Part shown: positions 41,461 through 49,723 of the stretch, in pieces | How positions within the stretch are numbered: the first letter of the stretch is position 1 | Layout: each line of letters starts with the position of its first letter | Source of the DNA: CAZWVA01 sp964636885 | GTDB lineage: Bacteria; Desulfobacterota_D; UBA1144; Nemesobacterales; CSP1-2 | Length of the DNA stretch: 64,000 nucleotides | NCBI GenBank assembly: GCA_964636885.1 | Contig: CAZWVA010000002.1 | Location: forward strand, 37,467 to 101,466 | Direction of reading: 5' to 3' | Made by a program: the position numbers and the translations under genes | The notes under the pieces: model-generated | Told to the model about the DNA's origin: nothing | The model's database searches: none | The model's input: the letters and a program-made list of their open reading frames with translations, nothing else

Positions 41461-42186
41461 TTAACGCCTTACTGCAAGCTCCCTTAGTTTTTCCCTTGCT
41501 ATCCTGGCCTCATCGGATTTTGGGTATTTATCGATCAATGTCTGGAGAAAGAGCTTTGCTTCTTCGTTCCTCCCTATGTTTATAAGAGAAAGACCCTGTT
41601 TCAGGTATGATAGTGGCACCCTCTCATCCCTTGGATATGTATCGATAAACCTCTGAAATTCCAGGATAGCCTCCTCGAACTTCCCTTCCCTATAATAAGA
41701 CTCTGCTATCCAGTATTGAGCATCGTCTGCCTGTGCCGAATTCGGGTAACTGCTGAGAAACAACTTAAATCGATCCCTTGCTCCCTTGTAATCCCCTTCG
41801 GTGAGCTTCTGATAGCCATCGTTAAACATACGGGGTTCCGGTTGAGGAGAACCCTGCTCACCCCCTGTAACGCCTCCCGGTTGAGGGGCGGGAGGAACGG
41901 AGGAAACCGTCCTTCTTTCTAGATTATCCACCCTCGTACTCAATTCCGAATAGGACTGTTGCAGGTTTGCTAGGTTCTCTTGGATCTGTGCTATCTGTTG
42001 CTCATTGCTTCCCATTTCCTTTGACTGTTTCTTGAGCGATTCAACGTCTTGATATATGCGCTCTACCCTTGCCTCAAGCCGGGTTTGTCTCGCATATATC
42101 CCTCTTACGTCATCCGTTGTGGCAACACATCCATAAAACATCAGATTAAAGACACACAAAGCAAGGATAACCGATTTAAATCTCAT
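41461..42186 (-). CDS. ybgF: Tol-Pal system protein YbgF/CpoB
   Basis: The 241-residue protein has a lipoprotein-type signal (YGC, Cys20), an N-terminal coiled coil (RQTRLEARVERIYQDVESLKKQ; IQENLANLQQSYSELSTRVDNLERR, residues about 32-95), a Pro-Gly linker and a C-terminal TPR region (YQKLTEGDYKGARDRFKLFLSSYPNSAQADDAQYWIAESYYREGKFEEAILEFQRFIDTYP). This is YbgF/CpoB, a periplasmic partner of Tol-Pal that coordinates outer-membrane constriction with peptidoglycan synthesis. Lipid anchoring is unusual relative to E. coli CpoB. Followed by the Pal-like gene. Confidence 0.92.
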   Translation of the reverse strand: MRFKSVILALCVFNLMFYGCVATTDDVRGIYARQTRLEARVERIYQDVESLKKQSKEMGSNEQQIAQIQENLANLQQSYSELSTRVDNLERRTVSSVPPAPQPGGVTGGEQGSPQPEPRMFNDGYQKLTEGDYKGARDRFKLFLSSYPNSAQADDAQYWIAESYYREGKFEEAILEFQRFIDTYPRDERVPLSYLKQGLSLINIGRNEEAKLFLQTLIDKYPKSDEARIAREKLRELAVRR

Positions 42187-42629
42187 TTGTTCTACCTAGA
42201 AACTCTAGAAGACAAGGGTAAGCGATAGTCAGAATTACCGCCCCAAAGGCCTCTTCGCTTTTCATAAGATGTGACCTTTCCTCCTGTCGCTCCTTCTCAG
42301 TGCTATCCGTTTGTGACTTGAGATTCCTTGAACCCTCACTCCATCAGATTCTTACCTCATTTTGCCCTTCAAGTCAAGAGATCTCTTGCCGATTTTTGTA
42401 AAAATCAACGTGGAGTTAATTGGGTTTTGGTTACACGACTTCTATATTAAGCTATAGACAGTCTTACAATTAACTGGTAGTCTTTTATTCCACTTTTGTT
42501 ATATGGTCTACTATTCCCCAAGATCTCCTCAAGGTACCTTGGTCTAAATTTGACATCCGCCCGATTCCCAGTTAATTTAAACATTGTGGATGCAAAAAGT
42601 CCATAATATAGAGACGGGAATAAAGGGGC
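42187..42629 (+). other. Intergenic region, 443 nt, between divergent ybgF and Rrf2 gene
   Basis: No gene is supported. It contains a perfect 14-bp palindrome (42375-42388, listed separately) and AT-rich DNA over 42400-42600 that should hold the promoter of the Rrf2-suf operon. No unambiguous -35/-10 pair is seen. Confidence 0.4.
42375..42388. promoter_or_regulatory. 14-bp perfect palindrome, possible operator
   Basis: CAAGAGATCTCTTG is self-complementary over 14 bp and lies about midway between the divergent ybgF and Rrf2 starts. Dimeric regulators bind such sites. It does not match a known IscR box to my reading. No other function is evident. Confidence 0.35.
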
Positions 42630-43043
42630 ATGCAGGTAAGCAAAACTCTGGATTACGCGGTGAGGTCCCTAACCTATATGGGCAGGTATCCCGTAAAAAG
42701 GTTCAGCATGAAAGAGATTTCGGAGAATCAGCATATCCCCTTGAACTACCTGGCCAAGATCATGCGAAGGCTCGTGAATAGGGGTCTTGTAAGATCAACG
42801 GTTGGACCGGACGGTGGTTATGCACTTAGGAAGCCTCCAAGGGAGATAAACCTAAGAGAGGTATACGAGGCCATCGAGGGTGAATTCAGAATGATCGAGT
42901 GTATGGACAAGGATACGATCTGCGCTCTATACGAGGCTTGTCCTCAGCTTCCCGTCTGGGATAAGATCCAGGTATCTATGATCAAGATACTTGAAAGCAC
43001 TACTTTAGAGGATATGTTAAACCGGAATAGGAATGTGACTTAA
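42630..43043 (+). CDS. Rrf2-family Fe-S regulator (IscR/SufR-like)
   Basis: The 137-residue protein is an Rrf2 winged-helix regulator: MQVSKTLDYAVRSLTYMG and SMKEISENQHIPLNYLAKIMRRLVNRGLVRSTVGPDGGYALRKPPREINLREVYEAIEG (residues 26-85). Cys91, Cys98 and Cys104 (IECMDKDTICALYEACP) match the spacing of IscR-type [2Fe-2S] ligands. It is the first gene before sufBCD and almost certainly senses Fe-S status and controls the operon, including itself. Confidence 0.94.
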   Translation: MQVSKTLDYAVRSLTYMGRYPVKRFSMKEISENQHIPLNYLAKIMRRLVNRGLVRSTVGPDGGYALRKPPREINLREVYEAIEGEFRMIECMDKDTICALYEACPQLPVWDKIQVSMIKILESTTLEDMLNRNRNVT

Positions 43044-43098
43044 GTACATTTAAAGACGGATAACTTAGGAAAGACACTAGAGTAGGGAGGCCGTGAAT

Positions 43099-44535
43099 AT
43101 GAGCGTTAATTATGATGAGTTGACGAATCGAGAGTACAAATACGGTTTTGTTACGCCGATCGAAGAGGAGATCGCACCTCGCGGACTGAATGAGGACATC
43201 ATCCGTTTGATCTCGGCAAAGAAGAACGAGCCGGAGTGGTTGCTAGAATGGCGACTAAGGGCTTACCGGCATTGGATCACCATGGAAGAGCCTAAGTGGC
43301 AGAACGTACACTATCCGCCCATAGACTATCAGGGCATCAGCTACTATGCGGCGCCAAAGCAGAAGAGTAAACCAAAGAGCATTGAAGAGATAGACCCAGA
43401 AATCCGGGCGACCTATGAAAAACTCGGAATACCTCTGGAAGAGCAGAAGTTGCTTGCAGGGGTTGCCGTGGATGCGGTCTTTGATAGCGTCTCTTTGATC
43501 ACGACATTTAAAGAGAAGCTCGCCGAATTGGGCATCATCTTCTGTTCCATCTCCGAGGCGGTGGCCGAGTATCCTGATCTGGTTAGAAAGTACCTCGGTT
43601 TTGTTGTACCATATAACGACAACTTCTTTGCGGCACTTAACTCTGCGGTATTTACTGATGGGTCTTTCGTGTACGTCCCGAAGGGGGTTCGCTGTCCCAT
43701 GGAGTTATCCACATACTTCCGTATCAACGCTGAGAACACGGGGCAGTTTGAACGTACCCTTATAATCGCCGATGAAAGTAGCTACGTGAGTTACCTAGAA
43801 GGATGCACCGCACCGAAGCGCGACGAGAACCAACTCCACGCTGCTGTAGTAGAGCTTATCGCTCACGACAATGCCACAATCAAGTACTCCACGATTCAGA
43901 ACTGGTATCCTGGGGATAAGGACGGTAAGGGTGGTATATACAATTTCGTCACAAAGCGCGGCAGATGCCTGGGTAAGAACTCCCGCATCTCCTGGACTCA
44001 GGTTGAGACCGGTTCGGCTATAACCTGGAAATACCCAAGCTGTATACTGGAGGGTGATAATTCCGTTGGGGAATTCTATTCGGTGGCACTAACCAATAAC
44101 CTTCAGCAGGCGGACACTGGTACAAAGATGATACATATAGGCAAGAATACCAGAAGCACAATCGTTTCCAAGGGTATTTCTGCTGGCTACGGCCAGAATA
44201 CCTACCGCGGATTGGTCAAGATCGCCAAGAGCGCAAGAGGGGCACGTAACTACACCCAGTGTGATTCCCTTCTTATCGGCGACAAGTGTGGTGCTCATAC
44301 CTTTCCTTACATAGAGGTGAATAACTCAACCGCCCGAATGGAACATGAGGCTACCACATCGAAGATAGGTGAGGATCAGATATTCTACTGTCAGCAACGC
44401 GGTCTTTCAGCCGAAAACGCGGTCTCTCTAATCGTCAATGGCTTCTGTAAGGAAGTGTTCCGGGAACTACCCTTTGAATTCGCCGTCGAGGCGGAGAGGC
44501 TTCTAAGTATTAGCCTTGAGGGAAGCGTCGGCTGA
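43099..44535 (+). CDS. sufB: Fe-S cluster assembly protein SufB
   Basis: From ATG 43099 (478 residues; AGGGAGG with good spacing; GTG 43093 is too close to it). SufB is the scaffold subunit of the SufBC2D complex. Conserved stretches include YAAPKQKSKPKSIEEIDPEIRATYEKLGIPLEEQ, AALNSAVFTDGSFVYVPKGVRCPMELSTYFRINAENTGQFERTLIIADE and GDKCGAHTFPYIEVNNSTARMEHEATTSKIGEDQIFYCQQRGLS, the last with the essential Cys/His region. It is followed by sufC after about 56 nt. Confidence 0.97.
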   Translation: MSVNYDELTNREYKYGFVTPIEEEIAPRGLNEDIIRLISAKKNEPEWLLEWRLRAYRHWITMEEPKWQNVHYPPIDYQGISYYAAPKQKSKPKSIEEIDPEIRATYEKLGIPLEEQKLLAGVAVDAVFDSVSLITTFKEKLAELGIIFCSISEAVAEYPDLVRKYLGFVVPYNDNFFAALNSAVFTDGSFVYVPKGVRCPMELSTYFRINAENTGQFERTLIIADESSYVSYLEGCTAPKRDENQLHAAVVELIAHDNATIKYSTIQNWYPGDKDGKGGIYNFVTKRGRCLGKNSRISWTQVETGSAITWKYPSCILEGDNSVGEFYSVALTNNLQQADTGTKMIHIGKNTRSTIVSKGISAGYGQNTYRGLVKIAKSARGARNYTQCDSLLIGDKCGAHTFPYIEVNNSTARMEHEATTSKIGEDQIFYCQQRGLSAENAVSLIVNGFCKEVFRELPFEFAVEAERLLSISLEGSVG

Positions 44536-44591
44536 GGTGTCCAGAAGATCTATCAAGATTAACTCAAATGACCAACTTAGTGGGAGGAGCT

Positions 44592-45365
44592 ATGCTCGAG
44601 ATTAAAAACCTACATGTAAGGGTGGACAATCAGGAGATTCTTAAAGGCGTTAACCTGAGGATAGGCGCCGGTGAGGTTCATTCCATAATGGGCCCAAACG
44701 GCTCTGGAAAGAGCACCCTGGCGCAGGTCCTGGCTGGCCGAGAGACATATGAGGTTACGGATGGTGAGGTAATATATCAGGGGAAAAACCTGCTTGAGAT
44801 GTCTCCGGAAGAGCGTGCCTGCGAAGGGGTTTTCATGGCCTTTCAGTACCCGGTTGAGATTCCCGGGGTTGCAAATACGTACTTTCTTAGAGAGGCCCTA
44901 AACGCCATCCGAAGGTACCGTGGCCTTGAACCCCTAAAGCACATAGAATTCGTCAAGATGGTAAAGGAAAAGATGAAGCTTCTGGATATAGACGAAGCCC
45001 TACTTCAGCGCTCCGTTAACGAAGGCTTCTCAGGTGGGGAGAAGAAGCGTAACGAGATCTTCCAGATGGTAGTGCTTGAGCCCAGGCTTTGTATCTTGGA
45101 TGAGACCGATTCCGGCCTCGACATCGATGCCCTGAGAATCGTCGCCAAGGGCGTTAACTCGATGCGGAGTAAAGAGCGTGGGTTTCTCGTCATTACCCAT
45201 TATCAGCGTCTTCTTAACTACATAGTCCCCGATTATGTTCACGTGCTTATCGATGGAAGGATCGTTAGGTCAGGCGGTAAGGAGTTGGCACTTGAGCTTG
45301 AAGAGAAAGGCTATACACGTTGGGTTCAAAGCGAAGCGGAGAGCACCCAAGCAACAAACGCTTAA
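44592..45365 (+). CDS. sufC: Fe-S cluster assembly ATPase SufC
   Basis: GTGGGAGGAGCT fixes the start at ATG 44592 (257 residues); the upstream ATG at 44568 would add eight residues and lacks a good site. Walker A is IMGPNGSGKSTLAQVL, the ABC signature GFSGGEKKRNEI, and Walker B LCILDETDSGLDIDALRIV, all typical of SufC. It powers conformational change of SufBD during cluster assembly. Flanked by sufB and sufD. Confidence 0.97.
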   Translation: MLEIKNLHVRVDNQEILKGVNLRIGAGEVHSIMGPNGSGKSTLAQVLAGRETYEVTDGEVIYQGKNLLEMSPEERACEGVFMAFQYPVEIPGVANTYFLREALNAIRRYRGLEPLKHIEFVKMVKEKMKLLDIDEALLQRSVNEGFSGGEKKRNEIFQMVVLEPRLCILDETDSGLDIDALRIVAKGVNSMRSKERGFLVITHYQRLLNYIVPDYVHVLIDGRIVRSGGKELALELEEKGYTRWVQSEAESTQATNA

Positions 45366-45380
45366 CGAGGGGAGAGGGCT

Positions 45381-46724
45381 ATGGAAACCATTAGCATGAG
45401 AGAAAAACAGGGTTACTTGGAGGGCTTTTCACTCTTCGAGAAAGACGCCCCGGGAAACGACCTAGCGTGGCTGCGGGAGGTTCGACAGGAGGCGATCTCC
45501 TGCTTCTCTGAGATCGGATTTCCAACCCCTAGGGACGAGGATTGGCGTTTTACCAACCTGGCTCCGATTACCCGAACCCCCTTCCAGATAGCGAGAAACA
45601 ACGGGGGAGGGTTATCGTTCAAAGAGATTGAGCCGTTTATGATTCCGGGACCTACCTCTGACCTGCTTGTGTTTGTAAACGGTCGGTATCTAACGGGGGT
45701 TTCTTCATCGGGATCGCTTCCTGGTGGCATAAAGGTCATTAACCTTACCCAGGCCCTTAAGGAAGAGAGGGAGATACTAGAGCTGCACCTCTCACGGTAC
45801 TCGGATTATAGGAAGGACCCTTTTTCGGCCCTTAATACCGCCTTCATGGAAGACGGCTCCCTTGTCTATATCCCAAGTGGTACGGTTCTCGAAGAACCGA
45901 TTCACCTTCTCTACATATCGGTCACGACCGATGGTCCTATAGTAGTCCATCCCCGTAACTTGATTGTAATGGGGGATAACAGCCAGGCGACCATCGTAGA
46001 GCAATACGCCTCGATTAGTGAGAACGTCTATTTCTCCAATGTGGTTACAGAGGCCGTGGTTGGAAAAAACAGCGTTCTTAATCACTTCATGATCGAGCGT
46101 GAGAGCAAGAGGGCTTTTAACATCTCAACCCTTCGGGTCCAGCAGGACCGAAGCAGTAGCGTCACCTCCAATTCCATATTACTAGGAGGCGCCTTGGTAC
46201 GGAATAACGTTCACCCGGTTCTGGCCGGTGAGGGCTCCGAATGCTATATAAACGGCCTTTTCATGTCAACCGGAAGACAACATATGGATAACTACATGAA
46301 GGTTGAGCACGCAAGCCCACACTGCGATAGCCGCCAGCTATATAAGGGTGTTCTCGACGGCAGGTCACACGGGGTTTTCCACGGTCGAATCATCGTGCAT
46401 AAAGGCGCTCAAAAGACAGACGCCAAGCAGACCAATAGGAACCTTCTGCTTTCGGACGAAGCCCAGATTGATACAAAGCCCCAGCTTGAGATCTATGCTG
46501 ATGATGTAAAGTGCACACACGGGGCTACCATAGGCCAGCTCGACGAAAACGCCATCTTCTACCTGCGTTCACGAGGGATCCCCCTCGATTCGGCGCGCTC
46601 TCTTCTCCTTTTTGCCTTTACGAGCGAGATAATAGAGCGCATTAAGGAAGAACCGATACGTAGGTATCTAGAGACCCTGGTTACGGACTGGTTTATTCAG
46701 GGAAAACTCATTGAGAGGGCGTAG
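45381..46724 (+). CDS. sufD: Fe-S cluster assembly protein SufD
   Basis: The 447-residue protein fits SufD. Typical segments are PTPRDEDWRFTNLAPI near residue 48, PFSALNTAFMEDGSLVYIPSGTVLEEPIHLLYI, DSRQLYKGVLDGRSHGVFHGRIIVHKGAQKTDAKQTNRNLLLSDEAQIDTKPQLEIYADDVKCTHGATIGQLDENAIFYLRSRGI and the terminal RRYLETLVTDWF. It is a SufB paralogue and partner. GAGGGGAGAGGGCT precedes the ATG. Encoded directly after sufC. Confidence 0.97.
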   Translation: METISMREKQGYLEGFSLFEKDAPGNDLAWLREVRQEAISCFSEIGFPTPRDEDWRFTNLAPITRTPFQIARNNGGGLSFKEIEPFMIPGPTSDLLVFVNGRYLTGVSSSGSLPGGIKVINLTQALKEEREILELHLSRYSDYRKDPFSALNTAFMEDGSLVYIPSGTVLEEPIHLLYISVTTDGPIVVHPRNLIVMGDNSQATIVEQYASISENVYFSNVVTEAVVGKNSVLNHFMIERESKRAFNISTLRVQQDRSSSVTSNSILLGGALVRNNVHPVLAGEGSECYINGLFMSTGRQHMDNYMKVEHASPHCDSRQLYKGVLDGRSHGVFHGRIIVHKGAQKTDAKQTNRNLLLSDEAQIDTKPQLEIYADDVKCTHGATIGQLDENAIFYLRSRGIPLDSARSLLLFAFTSEIIERIKEEPIRRYLETLVTDWFIQGKLIERA

Positions 46725-46791
46725 TGATGGAAGGGAGGATCGACATAATGGTCCGTGGGCTGACACATAGAACCGACTTAGAGGGGCTTAG

Positions 46792-47181
46792 ATGAGTTTA
46801 GACCAAATGGAGTACATCCTCGACCATTATAAGAACCCGAGGAACTATGGGACGCTTCCGGAACCGGATATATCACATGAGGAGGGAAACCCCTCCTGTG
46901 GAGATGTTATAAGGATCGACCTAAGAGTTAGGGATAACAGGGTGGTTGAGGCGAGGTTCTCCGGAAAGGGGTGCGCAATAAGTCAGGCCGCGGCTTCTAT
47001 TCTGACCGAGATGATAGTCGATAAGAGCCTAGACGAGATAAAGGCCATAACCAAGGATGATATGCTGAGCGCTTTGGGAATAACGATAAGTCCAATAAGG
47101 TTTAAGTGCGCCACTTTGGCCCTAAAGGTTTTAAAATCCGGTCTCTATGGGATAAAAATATGGCCTGGGGAGGAGAAGTGA
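46792..47181 (+). CDS. sufU: SufU/NifU-like sulfur-transfer scaffold
   Basis: The 129-residue protein has the SufU/IscU core with three Cys: NPSCGDVIRI (Cys36), GKGCAISQAAASILTEMI (Cys61) and PIRFKCATLALKVLKSGL (Cys106). SufU takes sulfur from SufS and passes it on. It lies between sufD and the Rieske gene. It lacks the longer insertion seen in Bacillus SufU, so it may be called IscU-like; context favours a Suf role. Confidence 0.93.
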   Translation: MSLDQMEYILDHYKNPRNYGTLPEPDISHEEGNPSCGDVIRIDLRVRDNRVVEARFSGKGCAISQAAASILTEMIVDKSLDEIKAITKDDMLSALGITISPIRFKCATLALKVLKSGLYGIKIWPGEEK

Positions 47182-47256
47182 TTATAAATGTGTTGGAAAT
47201 GTCCGGCCGCTAACAAACCTTCGTGTTTTGGTGGATAAATCTTAAGGGTTATTAGA

Positions 47257-47571
47257 ATGGCTGAGTTTGTGAAGGTAGCAAAGACATCCGACATACCTCC
47301 TGGAGAGGTGAGATCGTTTGTGGTTGATGGTGAGGTTATTGCGATTTGTCACGTGGATGGAAGGTTTTACGCTATTAAAGACGAGTGCACGCATATGGAG
47401 TATCCGCTTTCAGACGGAGTATTGGAGGGAGAGGTTATAACCTGTGCCTATCACGGAGCGGAATTTAACGTGAGAACAGGAGAGGCCCTCTCTTTACCGG
47501 CCATTGAACCGGTTGAGACCTTTAAATTGAAGTTAGAAGGCGACGATATATACGTTTTGTTGGAGTATTGA
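47257..47571 (+). CDS. Rieske-type [2Fe-2S] ferredoxin
   Basis: The 104-residue protein has the Rieske ligand pair DECTHMEYPL (Cys44, His46) and VITCAYHGAEFNV (Cys63, His66) in a small beta-sandwich domain, as in NirD/BphF-like ferredoxins. It probably donates electrons in the cytoplasm. Its position inside the suf operon, between sufU and sufS, is common in some phyla and suggests a role in, or supply by, Fe-S assembly. Confidence 0.93.
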   Translation: MAEFVKVAKTSDIPPGEVRSFVVDGEVIAICHVDGRFYAIKDECTHMEYPLSDGVLEGEVITCAYHGAEFNVRTGEALSLPAIEPVETFKLKLEGDDIYVLLEY

Positions 47572-47602
47572 TCTGATTTAGATCCAATAACTGGTGAGAC
47601 CT

Positions 47603-48853
47603 ATGGGAAAGACCTATCCGGGTTTAGCGAATCTTGACCCTTACGAAATCAGGGAGGATTTCCCCATATTCAAGCGTAAGATCAGGGGAAAGCCGCTCAT
47701 ATACCTCGATAACGCCGCAACCACACAAAAGCCAATGGCCGTGATTGAGGCCGAAAAGAGGTTCTATGAAGAAACGAACGCTAATATACACAGGGCGGTT
47801 CATACCCTGAGCTATGAATCCACGGTTTTATATGAAGAGGCGCATAAAAAGGCCGCCGAGTTTATAGGTGCCAAAAGCTGGCGAGAAGTCATCTTCACAA
47901 GAAACGCCACGGAATCGATAAACCTCGTCGCATACGGATGGGGGCTCCATAACCTCAAGGAGGGAGACGAGGTTCTTATCACGATTATGGAACACCATTC
48001 CGATATAGTTCCCTGGCAGATGCTAAGGGATCTAAAGGGGATAAGACTCAGATTCTTGGACGTAGACGACGAGGGCAAACTGAAGCTGGAAGAACTCCCC
48101 AGGCTTCTTACTGAGAGGACAAAGCTCGTCGCTATCATCCACGCATCGAACGTTCTGGGGGTGTTGAATCCTATAAAACACGTTATCGAGGAGGCAAAAA
48201 GGGTTGGGGCATTGACCCTACTGGATGCCGCACAGTCCGTTCCGCATGTTCCCATAAACGTTACCGAGATTGGTTGTGACTTCCTTGTAGCCTCAGGTCA
48301 CAAGATGCTTGCCCCTACGGGAATCGGGTTCCTCTATAGCCGCCGTGAACTCCTTGAGAGTATGGAGCCTTTTCTCTATGGAGGGGACATGATAGAAACC
48401 GTAACCGTGGAGAAGGCCACTTGGAACGAGTTGCCGTGGAAATACGAGGCGGGAACGCCCAATATCGCCGGTGGGATTGGGCTGGGTGCCGCTATTGACT
48501 ATCTGAGTGGACTCGGAATGGAGAGGATCGTAAATCACGAAAGAGAACTCCTTAACCATGCACTTAGGAGCCTATCGGATTTCCCCTGGGTAGAGGTATA
48601 TGGACCAAAAGAGGGGGAAAGGGTCGGTGTCGTTTCGTTTAACGTAAGAGGCGTTCACCCCCACGACATCGCCGGGGTTCTCGATGAAGAGGGAATCGCG
48701 GTGCGTTCGGGACATCACTGCGCTCAGCCCCTTATGAGGAGGCTCCGCATAGATAACGCCGTAAGGGTGAGTTTTTACATCTATAACACGATGGAGGAGA
48801 TCGACAGGTTTATCGAGATCCTTCGGAAAGCGGGCAGGGTCTTTGGGGTTTAG
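47603..48853 (+). CDS. sufS: Cysteine desulfurase SufS
   Basis: From ATG 47603 (416 residues; GGTGAG spacing supports it, GTG 47594 is an alternative). The PLP enzyme takes sulfur from cysteine. LIYLDNAATTQKPMAVIEAEKRFYEETNANIHRAVHTLS near the N-terminus, FLVASGHKMLAPTGIGFLY with the PLP lysine and GIAVRSGHHCAQPLMRRL with the catalytic Cys near residue 376 are all present, the last placing it in group II (SufS/CsdA). Last gene of the suf operon. Confidence 0.97.
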   Translation: MGKTYPGLANLDPYEIREDFPIFKRKIRGKPLIYLDNAATTQKPMAVIEAEKRFYEETNANIHRAVHTLSYESTVLYEEAHKKAAEFIGAKSWREVIFTRNATESINLVAYGWGLHNLKEGDEVLITIMEHHSDIVPWQMLRDLKGIRLRFLDVDDEGKLKLEELPRLLTERTKLVAIIHASNVLGVLNPIKHVIEEAKRVGALTLLDAAQSVPHVPINVTEIGCDFLVASGHKMLAPTGIGFLYSRRELLESMEPFLYGGDMIETVTVEKATWNELPWKYEAGTPNIAGGIGLGAAIDYLSGLGMERIVNHERELLNHALRSLSDFPWVEVYGPKEGERVGVVSFNVRGVHPHDIAGVLDEEGIAVRSGHHCAQPLMRRLRIDNAVRVSFYIYNTMEEIDRFIEILRKAGRVFGV

Positions 48854-48945
48854 TGCTTATCTGTAAACCGCTCTGGTTTCGATTTTATGACGTATTCCAG
48901 GTCTAATCAATTAAACGTGAAATAGGGCAATTATGGAATCGTTTC

Positions 48946-48974
48946 TTGACCTTCGCGGTTTTTCATGTTAGGTT
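48946..48974 (+). promoter_or_regulatory. Probable promoter for rpmH-rnpA
   Basis: TTGACC (48946-48951) and TAGGTT (48969-48974) are 17 nt apart, 14 nt before the rpmH ATG. The -10 is weak. A promoter here is expected for the ribosomal protein operon but the call is moderate. Confidence 0.45.
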
Positions 48975-48987
48975 TTAGTTTACTAAG

Positions 48988-49137
48988 ATGAAAAGGACAT
49001 ATCAACCCCACGTCAAAAAGAGGTTAAGGGTGCATGGCTTTCGCGAAAGGATGAGGACAAAAGGCGGAAGGCGCACCCTGAAAAGACGGATGGCGAAGGG
49101 TAGACACCGTCTCACGGTTCAGCCTTGGAAGAAATGA
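48988..49137 (+). CDS. rpmH: Ribosomal protein bL34
   Basis: The 49-residue frame begins MKRTYQPHVKKRLRVHGFRE and ends RHRLTVQPWKK, the full bL34 pattern (KRTYQPS, HGFR.RM.T..GR, RRR.KGR..L). It is a large-subunit protein. Its TGA overlaps the rnpA ATG (ATGA), as usual in bacteria. Too short for common ORF cutoffs. Confidence 0.97.
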   Translation: MKRTYQPHVKKRLRVHGFRERMRTKGGRRTLKRRMAKGRHRLTVQPWKK

Positions 49138-49487
49138 CTCTTTCCTTAGATTCCCGTTTACCAAGTGATTTAAAAATCCGAAAGGGCTCCGAGTTTGAAG
49201 AGGTTTTTGAGAGAGGCAAGAGGCTTTATACGGAACACTTTACCCTTATATACGCTCCAAACTCGCTCGGATTCCCAAGGCTGGGACTCGTGGTCGGGAA
49301 AAAGACTTCTTTAAGTTCGGTAGGGCGGAATCGTATTAAGAGGATCCTTAGGGAGGTTTTTAGGCGGAACAAGTCCCTTTTTGATTCCTTTGACGTCGTT
49401 TTTCTTGCAAAAAAACAATCTGAAACACTGGATTATAAAAAAACGGAAAAAGAGATAACAGACGTTGTTAGGTCGAAGATATTATGA
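49134..49487 (+). CDS. rnpA: Ribonuclease P protein component
   Basis: From ATG 49134, overlapping the rpmH stop (117 residues). It has the RnpA pattern: KGSEFEEVFERGKRLYTEHFTLIYAPN, RLGLVVGKKTSLSSVGRNRIKRILREVFR near residues 50-80, and DVVFLAKKQ. It assists the RNase P RNA in tRNA 5' processing. It overlaps yidD by 4 nt. Confidence 0.96.
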   Translation: MTLSLDSRLPSDLKIRKGSEFEEVFERGKRLYTEHFTLIYAPNSLGFPRLGLVVGKKTSLSSVGRNRIKRILREVFRRNKSLFDSFDVVFLAKKQSETLDYKKTEKEITDVVRSKIL

Positions 49488-49708
49488 GAGGGAATCCACT
49501 GGTTTTTTCTGTAGCTTTATTGATAAAGCTATACAGGCTTTTTGTCTCCCCTGTCCTTCCTCCTTCCTGCCGATTCTATCCAAGCTGTTCGGAGTATTCA
49601 CTGGAGGCCTTTCGTAAGTATGGACTGTTGAAGGGATTCTGGTTCACCCTGAGAAGGGTTTCAAGGTGCCATCCGCTAAACGCGGGGGGATATGACCCTA
49701 TTAACTAA
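49484..49708 (+). CDS. yidD: Membrane protein insertion efficiency factor YidD
   Basis: The 74-residue protein has the YidD signature LIKLYRLFVSPVLPPSCRFYPSCSEYSLEAFRKYGLLKGFWFTLRRVSRCHPLNAGGYDPI, including the conserved Cys residues. It sits, as usual, between rnpA and yidC. Confidence 0.96.
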   Translation: MRGNPLVFSVALLIKLYRLFVSPVLPPSCRFYPSCSEYSLEAFRKYGLLKGFWFTLRRVSRCHPLNAGGYDPIN

Positions 49709-49723
49709 TAGGTCGCTGGGATT

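Noticed and set aside
46727..46794. 22-codon ORF between sufD and sufU, ending in an ATGA overlap
   Set aside because: Too short and with no conserved pattern; the overlap alone does not support a gene.
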